From positions 163,799-227,798 of the forward strand of contig SZWC01001596.1 of the NCBI GenBank assembly GCA_023375785.1: 64,000 bases of DNA, given 5' to 3'. This stretch comes from Penium margaritaceum (taxonomy: Eukaryota > Streptophyta > Zygnematophyceae > Desmidiales > Peniaceae). The notes beneath the pieces are model-generated. The model saw only the letters and a list, made by a program, of their open reading frames with translations. It ran no database searches and was not told the origin of the DNA. The position numbers were made by a program, and so were the translations under genes. Shown here piece by piece: positions 47,451 through 57,757 of the stretch. Position 1 is the first letter of the stretch, and every line of letters starts with the position of its first letter.

Positions 47451-47468
47451 TCCACGCTCACCGCACCA
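47451..47468 (-). other. Primer-binding site complementary to plant-type tRNA-Phe
   Basis: Minus strand reads TGGTGCGGTGAGCGTGGA, seven bases after the LTR end. The complement, tccacgctcaccgcacca, equals the 3' end (with CCA) of plant tRNA-Phe(GAA) as I remember it. Eighteen matched positions make chance very unlikely. Confidence 0.85.
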
Positions 47469-47475
47469 TTAACAC

Positions 47476-49256
47476 TGTTATACCCTTTTTTGCCTTCGGC
47501 CATAATCGGGTCTGACAGCACGAGAGGAACAGCTCCGCAGGCGTTCGCTCATCCTGAGCTATCCCTGCAACTCCGTTCTCCGAGTCTACCCTATTCCGAA
47601 CCCCCCAGGCTTCCGTGGGCATTAGACAGATCATTCACCGAATCAGCATCGGTGACACGTTGCTTTCTGCTAGCCCCAAAACAATCACCATATGCTAATA
47701 TCCTCAATTCATTCACCCTGACTAATCATCAACAGTCAATCATCCAGCGGATAATGTGAGCTCAACATATGGAGTTCTTCATAACATACTCAAAAGATTG
47801 TTCCATTCATAATCCACAGGGCAATCAAGGTACTTGCATTCATTCTTCTCATCAAGCATTGAAGATCAACCATCCACCGTACAGTATGACGCCAAATTGA
47901 AAGAGCTAGCTAACTACACAGGAGAGAGAACTTTGACAATTATGGTATGTGCATTCAATTGAAGAAGAGTACATCCAATCAAAATCTCTCCCAACTAGAT
48001 GATAAGCAGCCTACACATCATCAAGCAACACACGCAAACCGTAAGCCTCATGGATCTCCGGATCATCGACTGGCCCTGGTCCTTGCACGAGCACTGTGCG
48101 ATGCGTGGCCACTTCGTTGCTTGCCCGTGGAATGGCACGGCGTAGCTCCAATGGTCCACCAGCGCGGTGACCTGCACAAGACAGAAAACGAGTCGGGTCC
48201 TCCTCTTGCAGGCGGGCGAGTTCTTGCTGGTAGCGTCAATATGCTCGATACGCCTCGGCCCGCTCTTCGGCCGCATCCACAGCACGCCGTCCGACGTCTC
48301 GCGAGACCTCCTGCCAGCTTTCCACGCGGCGAGGCTCGTCGTCCCGGGGAAGCCTCTGTAGCCACGGTTGCCAGAACTGCTCCAAGGCCCCACTTGCGGG
48401 ATGGTGCTCCCACTGCATCACTCCTAGGACAGTCCAGACTCCAAGTCGACGTGGGACATTGCAGCAGCTGCAGATGGCGTAGAAGGTCACACGGGAGTCT
48501 CGGCGACCGCGCCTGGCGTTTGGAGACTGGACCTCCCGGGGAAATTCAGGGCCAGGCCATGTCGGCTCCGTGACGTGTTCCTTGGGGAGCGGTCATCCCA
48601 TCTGAGACACACACACACACACACCCCCTGTTCCCCTATGCCCAGAGTCTAGACTATCTTCTCTAATCTAATTTGTCGCGAGACGGGACGCAGGTCCTCC
48701 TCAACGATCTGGCTCAACCGAGGGGCAGCAATCTCTCGGTTTAGCGGATGGTTGCAGGACCGGCTTCCTACACCCGCATCAAACGAGGGTTCAGCAGCGC
48801 AGTTCACCGGTAGCGAATGCCGTCTTGTGAGTCGGGAGCAGGAACGTCCGATGTCGGTCTTTCACTCGGCTTCTTGCAATGGTGCACTTGCACTTGGCTC
48901 TTGTTAGCAGCATCTTCTGATCAGTAGCCCTCTTCCTCTCATCCCTCCTCCTTTTATCTTCTCCTCGCAGCGCCTCTCTAGGATCCCTTCTCACTCTCCA
49001 GCCCCACTCCGCGGCTCGCACATCAAAACGTCTTTGGATAATGCGCTTCAAGCACCGCTCCTCTCCTTGAGGTTCGGACGCGACTCCGCTCCCATCAAAC
49101 CAGCCTCGGGCCACCTTCCTTTCCTCTCGGCACGTCTGGTTGGCCTACGTCGCCCGCAGCAATATCTTCCTTGCACCCCGTCGCCTCCCAGACTTTAACT
49201 TCCCTCCCGGCGATTTTCTTTCCTCGGTCGAGCAGTCGTTGGATGATTTGTTGACA
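47476..49256 (-). repeat. Central LTR shared by Gypsy copies A and B (1.78 kb)
   Basis: Followed in element direction by the copy A primer site (so it is A's 5' LTR) and preceded by the copy B polypurine tract (so it is B's 3' LTR). Minus-strand ends TGTCAACAAATC and GGGTATAACA. Aligns throughout with 32,350-34,142. Confidence 0.9.
48606..48624. repeat. (CA)n microsatellite in the central Gypsy LTR
   Basis: About nine CA units, the counterpart of the run at 33,486-33,505. Confidence 0.9.
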
Positions 49257-49284
49257 TTCCCCCCCCTTTTCCTTTCCCTTCTTT
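49257..49284 (-). other. Polypurine tract of Gypsy copy B
   Basis: Purine run on the minus strand ending in a G8-like stretch just before the LTR start TGTCAACAAATC. Counterpart of 34,143-34,171. Confidence 0.8.
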
Positions 49285-49440
49285 GAACCCATCCCAGCTC
49301 CTCTTTTCCTCATTCTCCAGTGGATGAATGAAACATCATTAACACTGTTGTACCCTACCCCCGCAAAACAAGCTGGACGTCCCTGTCCATCCGTCCCTCC
49401 TTCCTGGTTTTGTTCATCCCATCTTAATCCCTCCGCCGGA

Positions 49441-50300
49441 TCATCCGCCGTGCCTCTCGTGCTCTTGTCCTTTTTCCGGTGCAGTCTCCCCTTCTCCTTT
49501 GTCCGGTGAGGAATACTCCTCCTCTGCCCATGTAGTCCTCGCCAATCCTTCCCATTCTCGATGGAGCCCCTCTTGCTGTATTCCCTCATTCCACGCCTTG
49601 GGACTCCTCCGTGGGGTTACTCTGCATTCTCCTTCCCCAGACCCTCTTTCCCGCTGCTGTTGCAGACGCCGCGCCACTTCCCTCTGCTCTGCGTGCACTC
49701 TCCTTCTAGCATCATCGCTCTCCTCACAGGGCATACAGAGCAGTCCATGGAGCCCCGTTTGCGTGTTGCTGTACCGACGAGCACATGCAAGGTGCACCCG
49801 CTGCCGGCAGCTGATGCAGTGCCAAATCTGGATCCGGACTGGGCCCCTGCAGGTGGCACATGGCTCATTTTGCGACCTTGTACACCGGAGGCACTGCTAC
49901 AATTGTCCCGTCCCTCCTCATTGGTTTTAATACAGGCAGCATGTGCTGCCCTTTTGCAATAGTCGCACTTCCCATGAGGCGCCTCCAGCGTTCTTCTGCA
50001 GCCGCAGCACACGATGCCCGTCATGGCGTCGTGTTCCTGCTCGAGCATGATTCTCACCTCCGCGGGGATTCCTTTCCTGACCTTCTGACAGGGCAAGCAC
50101 AGCCACCCTTTTTCCACATCCACCATCCCACATTTCTGGTGCGTTTGACGCGTGCAACGCCCGCTCTGCTATGTAGGCAGGCGTATCCTCCTTTCACACC
50201 ATGGGCAACTGCCTGCACGCGGTGTCCTCCTTTCTTCGTGTCCCTCTTCAGCACCTTTGCCCCTTGTCTTCCTTTTTTTTAATTCCGGATCACTGTTCCA
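49441..50300 (-). CDS. PHD-like zinc-finger region of Gypsy copy B, distal modules
   Basis: Contains CPWCERRIRL, then GMVDVEKGWLCLPC (the W-x-C-x2-C end of a PHD-like finger), then CCGCRRTLEAPHGKCDYC with KRAAHAACI, a C-x2-C-x10-C-x2-C-x4-H-x2-C half module. Towards 49,800 comes a further finger ending in LHGLLCMPCEESDDARRR. The tail is Arg/Gln-rich helix. The counterparts in copy A are at 34,345-35,418. Part of a fossil. Confidence 0.6.
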
Positions 50301-50906
50301 TGCTCCTTCCCATCCTGCTCCTGCTCCGGCATCCCTACTTGCTCTTCCTTGCCCCATTCTCGCTTCAATCTTGGGACCCTGTTGCCCATCGCTCCTTCCT
50401 TGCTGCGGCAATGATCCCGCACATGCAGTGCGTGGGACTCGTGTCATCCACTCGTCTGCCCAGGCAGCCGCCCTTCGTCCTCCTTGGTGTGCCTCGCGCG
50501 CTCCTCGCGACGTTGGTCCCCTTGTCAACGATAATTGATGGGGTTCTCTCTCTGCTCCTCGATCCCTCAATCGCCTCCCCGGAGTCGTGGAGTGGTCCCA
50601 TCGACGCGCCGGTACACGACCAGCCGGAGCTCCGGAATGCCCCGTCGTCCTGGGGCGCCTGGGCGTCCTGCCTTCTCCTCCGATTCCATCTCCACGTCCA
50701 TGCTGGCGTCCCCTTGGTCCTCCTTGTCCGCCTGGGCATCGAGCAGGTTGATCATTCGCCACAGGTGGTGCTGCCGGTGGTGGGTGGTCTATCAAAAGGC
50801 ACCACTGAGGCGTCATCGCCAATGCCTCATTCACCATTGCCAGCACCTTCCTTCTTACTTCAAGAACATCCCTGTTCCCTAGCGCCCTCGTGGCCACGAC
50901 CGCCTT
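50301..50906 (-). CDS. Arg/Gly/Pro-rich linker between zinc-finger groups, copy B
   Basis: Begins MATRALGNRDVLEVRRKVLA with NEALAMTPQWCLL, a helical segment conserved in copy A. It is followed by low-complexity Arg/Gly/Pro sequence without a recognisable fold. Part of a fossil. Confidence 0.4.
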
Positions 50907-51908
50907 TCAAGTCGCCATTCCCTCTTGTCCAGGCAATACCACCGCATTGTAGTAGAGTTGTTCCATAGGGTGAGAATATGCACATGATCGTGGCGCCCCC
51001 CCATCTTCCGCGTCCTGACCTTCCTCTCTCCGCTGCTTCTGATCCCGTGCCGTGGCCTCGAGGAGTCGCAGCCTTGTCACGCAATTTTCGCAGTGTTGTC
51101 CCACGTATGGCAGCATTTTCCCACATGGCCGATGGAGCGGCTGATGGCATCCTTCACACCACTTGGTGGCACCAAAATTGTCACATTCTGTGCAGCGTAG
51201 GCGCCACTCCACTTCTGCCGCTTGCCGGTCTTCCTGTCCTTGTTTTTCTCTCTACTTCCACATCCTCTCTTTCAGCTGCGGAGCACAGGCCGGGCAGACA
51301 TGCACTGCTCTCTGCTGCAGCAGCTCCTCCTCCCCGCAGACATGGTGGAGGGCCACCATGCAGTTGAAGCAGCGCTTCTTCTGCATCCTCACCGGCCGCT
51401 TGCAGTTCCCACATTCCTCTATTTCTTCTGTTCTAGGTGCACTTGGCCCAGCGGCCTGTCCACCGTCCCTGCCGACCTCCTGCTTTTGCTCCATCAGCCT
51501 CCGCATACAACCCTTGCAATGTTGTCCCAACCTCGGCATCTTTGTCCCGCACCTGGGGTGGAGTGGTGCTTTACATTCATAGCACCAACTCGCTTCCGTG
51601 CAGTCGTGTGGCTCTCCGCAGGCCTCACACTTCTCAATCCACCGCTTCGGAGCAGGGTTGCTCTTCCTTCTCTCCTCTATGTCCACCTTTTGGTGCATAA
51701 GGGGTGCGCATTTCTTACAGCCGACCACCTTTCGGCGGATCCGTATCTTTGGATGCTGGCAGGCTGCGTGCACCGGATGTCTGCACACGAAACAGCGGAA
51801 CAACGTGGTGGCGTACATTGGCTCCTCACAGTTGCCGCATGGTTCCTTCTCGTCTTGCGGCACACTGGATCTTCCGGCTGCAACTCCAATGCCCAAGCGG
51901 GCCCTCTC
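50907..51908 (-). CDS. Four PHD-like C4HC3 modules in tandem, copy B
   Basis: Four modules within 1 kb. Counting from the M at 51,914, the first has Cys26/29/41/44, His49, Cys52/66/69; the second Cys96/99/111/114, His119, Cys122/133/136; the third Cys168/171/182/185, His190, Cys193/207/210. The fourth (50,907-51,212) has C-x2-C-x8-C-x2-C-x4-H-x2-C-x10-C-x2-C. The fixed x4-H-x2-C spacing is that of PHD fingers rather than classical RING. Modules are joined by charged helices. Upstream, the region continues on the far side of the small LTR element at 55,189. Role in the element unknown. Part of a fossil. Confidence 0.75.
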
Positions 51909-52513
51909 TGTCATAAATGAAGCCTTGACAAGAGAAGGAAAATATTAAACCTCGCTCTCAATAACAGTTCAAGTCCACCAACTGGGCCACTTTGACTAAC
52001 GGCTCTCTGGTCAGGCGACCTTTCGGACCCGTCAGTCAAGTTATTCCCCAATAAAGTGACACCTGTCACCCACGTCTGGCTAGTGGAAAGAAGCCGTTAC
52101 CTTGCTCATTTGTCCTGTTCTGACCTTTTATACCGAGGATGTTGATTCCCTTGAGTTAACCAGAACAGTTATACTCATCATGTTCCCCCTTGGTTCCACG
52201 GCTTCACCGCCGTGTCTTTGCTCTGCTCGCTCCTCGCATTCTCTTTCTTCGCCAGCCCCTCTCAACGCTTTGCTCTGTGACTCTCGCTCCTTTGCTCAGC
52301 TCTCATACTCCGCCAACCATCACTCATCTTGCCAGCACTTCTTCTCACATCAACCGTCTACCTCAGTTATCTCGCCTCTCAGCTTCTATCAACCTCTGTG
52401 GCTAACTCCTTGGACCGCCATCGCCTACGTCACTCCACTGACGTATGCTTGCGTGTTCTGACGCTTCTGCCAGTTTTTGCCACTGGTGTTCTTGTGCTTG
52501 TATTCTTTTGACA
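51909..52513 (+). repeat. 5' LTR of the small gag-only element
   Basis: Begins TGTCATAAATGAAGCC and ends TTTTGACA. Pairs with 54,584-55,188 with low but visible divergence, so insertion is not very recent. Confidence 0.93.
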
Positions 52514-53972
52514 TTATATCAGAGCATCAGGCAACATCACCTGGTGTCCCATGACTACGTCATCGCTCTGTCGCCATCTTCTCTTTATCACTTCCTCCCG
52601 TAATCCTCTGCCTCCGCTACCGCCGTCCCGCGCCTCACCGCTTTGCTAGTAGCTGACATCAGCAGCCTTGCCTGACGAGTTCTCCGTGCTGAAGAAACGC
52701 CCTGTCATCCCAAGGAAGCCCTGCGCCTTTACGTGCCCGTGAGCAACTACCAGGAACTTGTCGACCACATCAGCCGCAAGCAACTCTCAAGCCGCCGTCT
52801 GCCATCAACTACCAAGAAGCTTCCTGCTGTCTTCCATTCGCTACTCCTCATCACATATGCCTCTGCGAGCATCTCCTCTTCTTTCATCTTGCATCATCAG
52901 TTTCATCTGCTCCTTCCTCACTATCATTTTTTGTCCGCCTGCGTCCGTCATCTCGAGCCATCCTCTCGCATCGCCTTCTCATCTCGTCAGCGGCTACAGC
53001 CAAAACTGCTGCCGTCAGGATACCGGACACAACCAGTCTTCCTGCTTCCACTCTCCTGACATCAGCGGTCCAACAGACCTGCCCGCTGCCTGACTCCCTC
53101 TATCGCAGCCAACTTCTTTCAGCTGACAGGACATCGGAGACCAGTAGTCTTCCTGCTCCCACTTCCGAGCCAACTGGGGAACAAACCGTCACTCTCCTGA
53201 AAGCAGAAGAAGTGGTTGTGATCTCTCTGCCGCGTCGCCTCTTACCACGCCTCCCTCCGCTCGCATCGCTTCATATCCCTCTTCTCCTGCATCATCATCA
53301 GCCGTCGGTCTTCATCGTTATTTGCCTCCATCACTCCTCCTCCCTCCAGTCTCCTCAGCTTCATCAATCGGCCGTCTCCTGCCTCGTTCTTGTTTCTCCG
53401 TCATCAGCATCCTCCGCGCCGCCTTCGCATCCATCATCGTCATCAGCAGCATTCCTTCGCGCACGTGGTTCCACCCCTGCGCCCACTCATCAATCAATCG
53501 ATTCATCCGCTTCCGCAATCGTTTCCAGCTCGGCACAAGGATCTGCCCGGTCGCATTGCCTTTTTTCGCGACGACCTATGCCCATGCCGAAATTTCCTTC
53601 AGTTCACACGGTTTGCCCCTGCGCCCACTCATAAATCAATCTCTTCCTCAGTGTTGCATCACACGCATTGCCTGCTCCGTGACGACCTGCGCCCACGCCG
53701 TAAACTTCCATCGTACACGTGGTATCGTCCTTGCGCCCACTCCATCATAAGTCATCTCCCGTCATCATCTGCATCATTCTCAGCTCGGCACACGGATCCG
53801 CCCGGTCGCATCGCCTCTCCCGCGAGGACCTGCACCCACGCCAATATTTCCTTCAGCGCACGCGTACAACAGTCCGCTTCATCGCATCGCCATCAGCCCT
53901 CCTACAAAGACTGACTGGCCTCATCTTCCTGCTCCTCTCCTTTCAATCAACTGTCAACACTCCTCCTCCTCC
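52514..53972 (+). other. Primer site and repeat-bearing leader of the small element
   Basis: Starts with ttatatcagagcatc (iMet-type site variant). The long C/T-rich leader includes the gcgcccact module at about 53,479, 53,621 and 53,733, with a partial copy near 53,855. This is the same unit as the tandem repeats at 624-1,240 on the minus strand. No protein-coding region is seen. Confidence 0.75.
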
Positions 53973-54419
53973 ATGGAAGAGGAACGAAAGACCATTCTAA
54001 TGTACAATGAAGTCGCCTCCCTCACTGACAACATTTCCCCACTCTGCTTCGCACCCGATGGAAGTCACAACTTTGATCGATGGCGCCGCCAACTGCGGCG
54101 TGAAATCGCCACATTGGACATATATGGATACAATCTCCTTGATGTGCTACGAAATGTTGGAAGCAGAGAAGCCCGCAGAACTGCACAAAGAAGAAGAGAG
54201 TACGGCATTGCCCAAACTCAACTGCGAGGAATTCTCTACATGAGCACATATGACGAATTCTACCCTATCATTGCAGCACATCGTCATCAGGCTGTCTTCC
54301 GGACCATACAAGCTCTCAAAGACTACTCCTCAAGCAGAGGAGGTGAACCCCCTGACCCTCATCCAGCTGCTCTTGACCCTCCCCCATACAGAGAACTCCT
54401 GGAGGAACGACGATTCTAG
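53973..54419 (+). CDS. gag-like protein of the small element (149 aa)
   Basis: Begins MEEERKTILMYNEVASL, then DGSHNFDRWRRQLRREIATL, the W-R-R/L pattern of UBN2/DUF4219-like Copia gag N-termini. Next is LDIYGYNLLDVLRNV, a helical core, and a Pro-rich end (PDPHPAALDPPPYRELLEE). No zinc knuckle or protease. Its position after the leader and its pattern support gag; it is shorter than typical Copia gag. Fossil; presumed to act in trans with a partner's enzymes. Confidence 0.6.
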   Translation: MEEERKTILMYNEVASLTDNISPLCFAPDGSHNFDRWRRQLRREIATLDIYGYNLLDVLRNVGSREARRTAQRRREYGIAQTQLRGILYMSTYDEFYPIIAAHRHQAVFRTIQALKDYSSSRGGEPPDPHPAALDPPPYRELLEERRF

Positions 54420-54583
54420 CTGCGACATCACAAGAGGATGGAGGAAGAAGCAGAACTTGGAGCCATCGAAGAACGGCCTCATACTCCTCAATCTCCCACA
54501 TCCTCTAATGGGGTGGAATACTAGGAGCGGTACTACCCGTGATCTTCTCTGCTCGCTTATCTCTTGTCAAGCTTCAAGGGGGG
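54420..54583 (+). other. 3' untranslated region and polypurine tract of the small element
   Basis: About 160 bp without recognised coding, ending in aagggggg directly before the 3' LTR. Confidence 0.75.
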
Positions 54584-55188
54584 TGTCATAAATGAAGCCT
54601 TGACAAGAGAAGGAAAATATTAAACCTCGCTCTCAATAACAGTTCAAGTCCAGCGACTGGGCCACCTTGACTGACGGCTCTCTGGTCAGGCGACCGTTTG
54701 GACCCGTCAGTCAAGTTATCCCCTGATAAAGTGACACCTGTAACCCATTTCCGGCTAGTGGAAAGAAGTTGTTGCCTTGCTCGTTTGTCTTGTTCAGACC
54801 TTTTGTACCGAGGATGTTGATTCCCTCGAGTTAACCAGAACAGTTATACTCATCCTGTTCCCCCTTGGTTCCGCGGCTTTGCCACCGTGTCTTCGCTCTG
54901 CTGGCTCCTCGCATTCTCTATCTTTGCCAGTCCCTCTCAACGATTCGCTCTGTCACTCTCGCTCCTTCGCTCAGCTCTCATACTCCGCCAACGATCACTC
55001 ATATCGCCAGCACTTCTTCTCACATCAACCGTCTACCTCAGCTATCTCGCCTCTCAGTTTCTTTTAGCTTCCGCGACTATCTCCTCGGACCGTCATTGCC
55101 TACGTCACTCCACTGACGTATGCTTGCATGTTCTGACGCTTCTGTCTACCTCTGCCGCTGCTGTTCTCGTGCTTGTATTCTTCTGACA
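54584..55188 (+). repeat. 3' LTR of the small gag-only element
   Basis: Same 605-bp length as the 5' LTR. Followed by CTCTC, the target duplicate. Confidence 0.93.
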
Positions 55189-55202
55189 CTCTCCTCCTCC
55201 CT

Positions 55203-55595
55203 CTATTTATGCACTTCCTCTGCACTGTCAATTCCCATGTCCTCCTTTAGACTTTCTGCACAGATGTCATACATTTTGATGTCGTACATGATATCAAGGT
55301 CCAAGTCACAGCAGGCCAAATGGAGGCTGGCCTTACATCCCTCACACACCACCTCTCCCTTTTCAACGACCGGATGTTTCCACGTTGCACCGAGTTGCAG
55401 AGCCGCATATTCCCCCTCCTCTTCTTCATCCTGGTCCTTTGTTTCAATGCTTACTTCAAGTTCTTCCTGCCGACTCCGCTCCTCTCCTTGCGCTGGTGCT
55501 GGACCCATAGCTGCTCCCCACCGAGAGCTGGTTGGCCACAATGATCTATCCTCAGGGGGAAGTGGCTCCCACCTCAAAGGAGGGGTATGGAGCAT
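55203..55595 (-). CDS. PHD-like zinc-finger region of Gypsy copy B, first module
   Basis: Acidic, Gln/Glu-rich lead (EEEEGEYAALQLGATWKHPV) followed by VCEGCKASLHLACCDLDLDI, with the C-x2-C-x4-H-x2-C spacing seen in the other modules. A later Cys pair is less clear. Continues past the small LTR element into 50,907-51,908. Part of a fossil. Confidence 0.5.
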   Translation of the reverse strand: MLHTPPLRWEPLPPEDRSLWPTSSRWGAAMGPAPAQGEERSRQEELEVSIETKDQDEEEEGEYAALQLGATWKHPVVEKGEVVCEGCKASLHLACCDLDLDIMYDIKMYDICAESLKEDMGIDSAEEVHK

Positions 55596-55734
55596 ACTGC
55601 ACTGCTCTTCATGTACCGGTGGAGGCTCTCCTTCCTCTTCCCGTTTCTCCGCCCCTCTCCGTTGCCTCTTCGCTCCTGTTCGAGTTCCCGAAGGCCCTTC
55701 TTGCTTCTTCTCTTTTTACTCCTTCAGCTGCTTC

Positions 55735-56970
55735 TCCGCTATTGCTGCAGGTGGGGCCTGCGCCTGGGACGCCACGCCGGGTGTAGCTGCTGCAGGTGGC
55801 AACACCTCCTGTTCGTGTTGCTTCGCTGCTACTGCTGCTGCTGGTGGCCGCGCCTCGAGCACCGCACCGGGTTCAGCTGCTCTAGGAGAGAGAACCTCCT
55901 GGTCCCGCTGCTCTACTGTTGCTGCTGGTGGCGCCTACGCCTGGGGCACCGCACCGGGTACAGCTGCTGTACAAGACAGCACTTCCTGGTCCCACTACTC
56001 TACTGCTGCTGCTGCTGGTGGCAGCCGTGCCTCGGGCACCACACTGGGTACAGCTGCTGCAGGAGACAGCACCTCCTGGTCTCGCTGCTCGACTGGTGCT
56101 GCATCTGGTGGCGTCCGCACCTCGAGCGCCGCACCGGGTGTACCTGCTGCAGGAGGCAGCACCTCCAGTTCCCACTGCTCCGCTGTTGCTCCTGCTGGTG
56201 GTGGCCGCGCCTCGGGTACCACACTGGGTACAGCTGCTGCAGGAGAAATTACCTCTTGGTCCCGCTGCTTTTCAGCTGCTGCTGCTGGAAGCGCCCGTGA
56301 CTCGAGCGCCGCGCCGGGTACAGCTGCTGCAGGAGACGGCACCTCATAGTCCCGCTGCTCTACTGGTACTGCTGGTGGTAGCGCCCGCGCCTCAAGCTTC
56401 ACGCCGGGTGCAGCTGCTGTAAGAGGCAGCACCTCCTGTTCCCGTAGCTTTGCTGTTGCTGCTGGTGGTGCATGCGCCTGGGGCGCCACGTCGGGTGCAG
56501 TTGCTATAGGTAGCAGCTCCTTTTGTGCCCGCTGCTCTGCTGCTGCTACTGGTGGTGCCTGCGCCAGGGGCGCCATGCCGGGTGCAGCTGCTGCAGGTAG
56601 CAGCACCTCCTGTTCCCGCTGCTCTGCTGCTGTTGCTGGTGGCGCCTGCGCATGGGGTGCCGCGCCGGGTGCAACTGCTGCAGATGGCAGCTCCTTCTGT
56701 GTCCGCTGCTTTGCTGCTGCTACAGGTGGCGCCTACGCCTGGGACGCCGTGCCGGGTGCAGCTGCTGCAGGTGGCAGCTCCTTCTGTGCCCGCTGCTCTG
56801 TTGCTAATGCTGGTGGTGCTTGCGCCTGGGGCGCCACGCCGGGTGCAGCCGCTGCAGGTAGCAGCACCTACTGGGCCTGCTGCTCTGCTGTTGCTGCTGC
56901 TGGTGATGCCTGTGCCTGGGACACCGCGCCGGGTACAGCTGCTGCAGGTGGCTGCACCTCCCGTGCCCGT
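55735..56970 (-). repeat. 90-bp tandem repeat coding a 30-residue Ala/Pro/Glu unit, ~13-14 copies
   Basis: The word gctgctgcagg recurs every 90 bp (for example about 56,053, 56,143 and 56,233). In the element's orientation each unit reads like EQRDQEVLSPAAAVP with SVVPEARLPPAAAAV, a 30-residue unit. The opposite strand is also open for long stretches, but that frame starts inside the inserted LTR, so the minus strand is preferred. No counterpart is seen in copy A. Lies between the integrase tail and the zinc-finger array. Possibly an extended spacer; function unknown. Confidence 0.75.
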
Positions 56971-57757
56971 TGTTGGAGCCTCCCAGGGCGCCCTTTGGGT
57001 GTTGTCGCAGCCGACGGCAGTGAGCGCGAACCGTGTTTAGCATGTGCCTCCATCGATGCGGGTCGATCATTCGCCGTATATGGTGGGCTCGGGGCGTGTA
57101 TACGCTGCAGTGGCCTTCGTTGGGTGGCCTTCGGCACCTTGCCTGACACGGGCCTGCGGAGAGGCATCTGTTGCCGGGCCTCTGCTTTGGTTCCTGGTGT
57201 TGGCTCCTCAAGGGTTCGGGGTCGCCGGGTGGGGAGCTTTTCTTTCCCTACTCAACGTTGTTTGTTGGTAATGCTCTCCATCTCTGCCATTGCCTGTCCT
57301 CCCCCTTTCTCCACTGTCCTTTCCTGCTCCGCCTGCTGTAATGAGATGCTTGCTCCTGCTTCCTACTCATGTGTCTCCTTGCTCTGCCGTGCCGGGTGAG
57401 CCATCCCAATACCTGGCGAAACAAGACGGGTTTCCCCGGCCAAAGACGTAGGTTTGTCGGTCTCAGGGGTCGGGGTTGTGGTGATGGGTGGGGGAGGCCA
57501 GTGTCGAAGACCTGGGATTGAGGCCGTCCAACAAACGTAGCTGGCACCTCCTCCGTGTCATCATCGGCGCTGATACGGGGCGGGTGACATCCGGCCGCGA
57601 GGGTCTGTCAGCGGACAGGGAGCTTCTAAAGGCGCTCCCGACGCACCATAATGTTGGACGTGTGGCGTCCCTCAAGCCACACGTATACGCCATCGACGGC
57701 CCAGGCCTGGTAGCAGTGGTCATGGAGCGTGGCTTCATTTTGCCGCGCTCTTCCCAC
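56971..57757 (-). CDS. Basic/Pro-rich region after integrase, copy B
   Basis: Translation contains PHPSPQPRPLRPTNLRLW and HMSRKQEQASHYSRRSRKGQ, basic and Pro-rich, with no domain that I recognise. In particular I see no chromodomain, which many plant Gypsy integrases carry at this place. Part of a fossil. Confidence 0.4.

Larger units (their letters stand above)
32350..49256 (-). mobile_element. Giant Ty3/Gypsy element, copy A
   Basis: Minus strand. LTRs at 47,476-49,256 (5') and 32,350-34,142 (3'), a tRNA-Phe primer site at 47,451-47,468 and a polypurine tract at 34,143-34,171. The order along the minus strand is acidic N-terminal region, gag core, zinc knuckle, protease, RT, RNase H, second retropepsin-like domain, coiled-coil and Pro-rich regions, integrase, and PHD-like zinc fingers. 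The ~16.9-kb span (~16.4 kb without the hAT-like insert) is far above the usual 5-10 kb for Gypsy. No chromodomain was recognised. The 5' LTR is shared with copy B as that copy's 3' LTR. Fossil; clearly broken, with many breaks. Confidence 0.9.
51909..55188 (+). mobile_element. Small gag-only LTR retrotransposon nested in Gypsy copy B
   Basis: LTRs 51,909-52,513 and 54,584-55,188, both 605 bp. Perfect 5-bp target duplication CTCTC (51,904-51,908 and 55,189-55,193). Primer-site-like ttatatcagagc right after the 5' LTR and a polypurine tract aagggggg (54,576-54,583) before the 3' LTR. The 2.07-kb interior holds a leader with tandem repeats and a short gag-like region but no pol, the TR-GAG type of non-autonomous element. 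Related to the left-edge element (1-2,846). Its ends look whole; it depends on another element for enzymes by inference. Confidence 0.92.

Noticed and set aside
55120-56349. 409-residue plus-strand frame over the 90-bp repeat
   Set aside because: Its start lies inside the LTR of the inserted small element, so it is a chance join. The 90-bp period keeps all frames similarly open; the element's own orientation is minus.
56971-57757. Chromodomain after the Gypsy integrase
   Set aside because: Expected for many plant Gypsy elements, but no aromatic-cage or typical chromodomain motif could be read here in any minus-strand frame.
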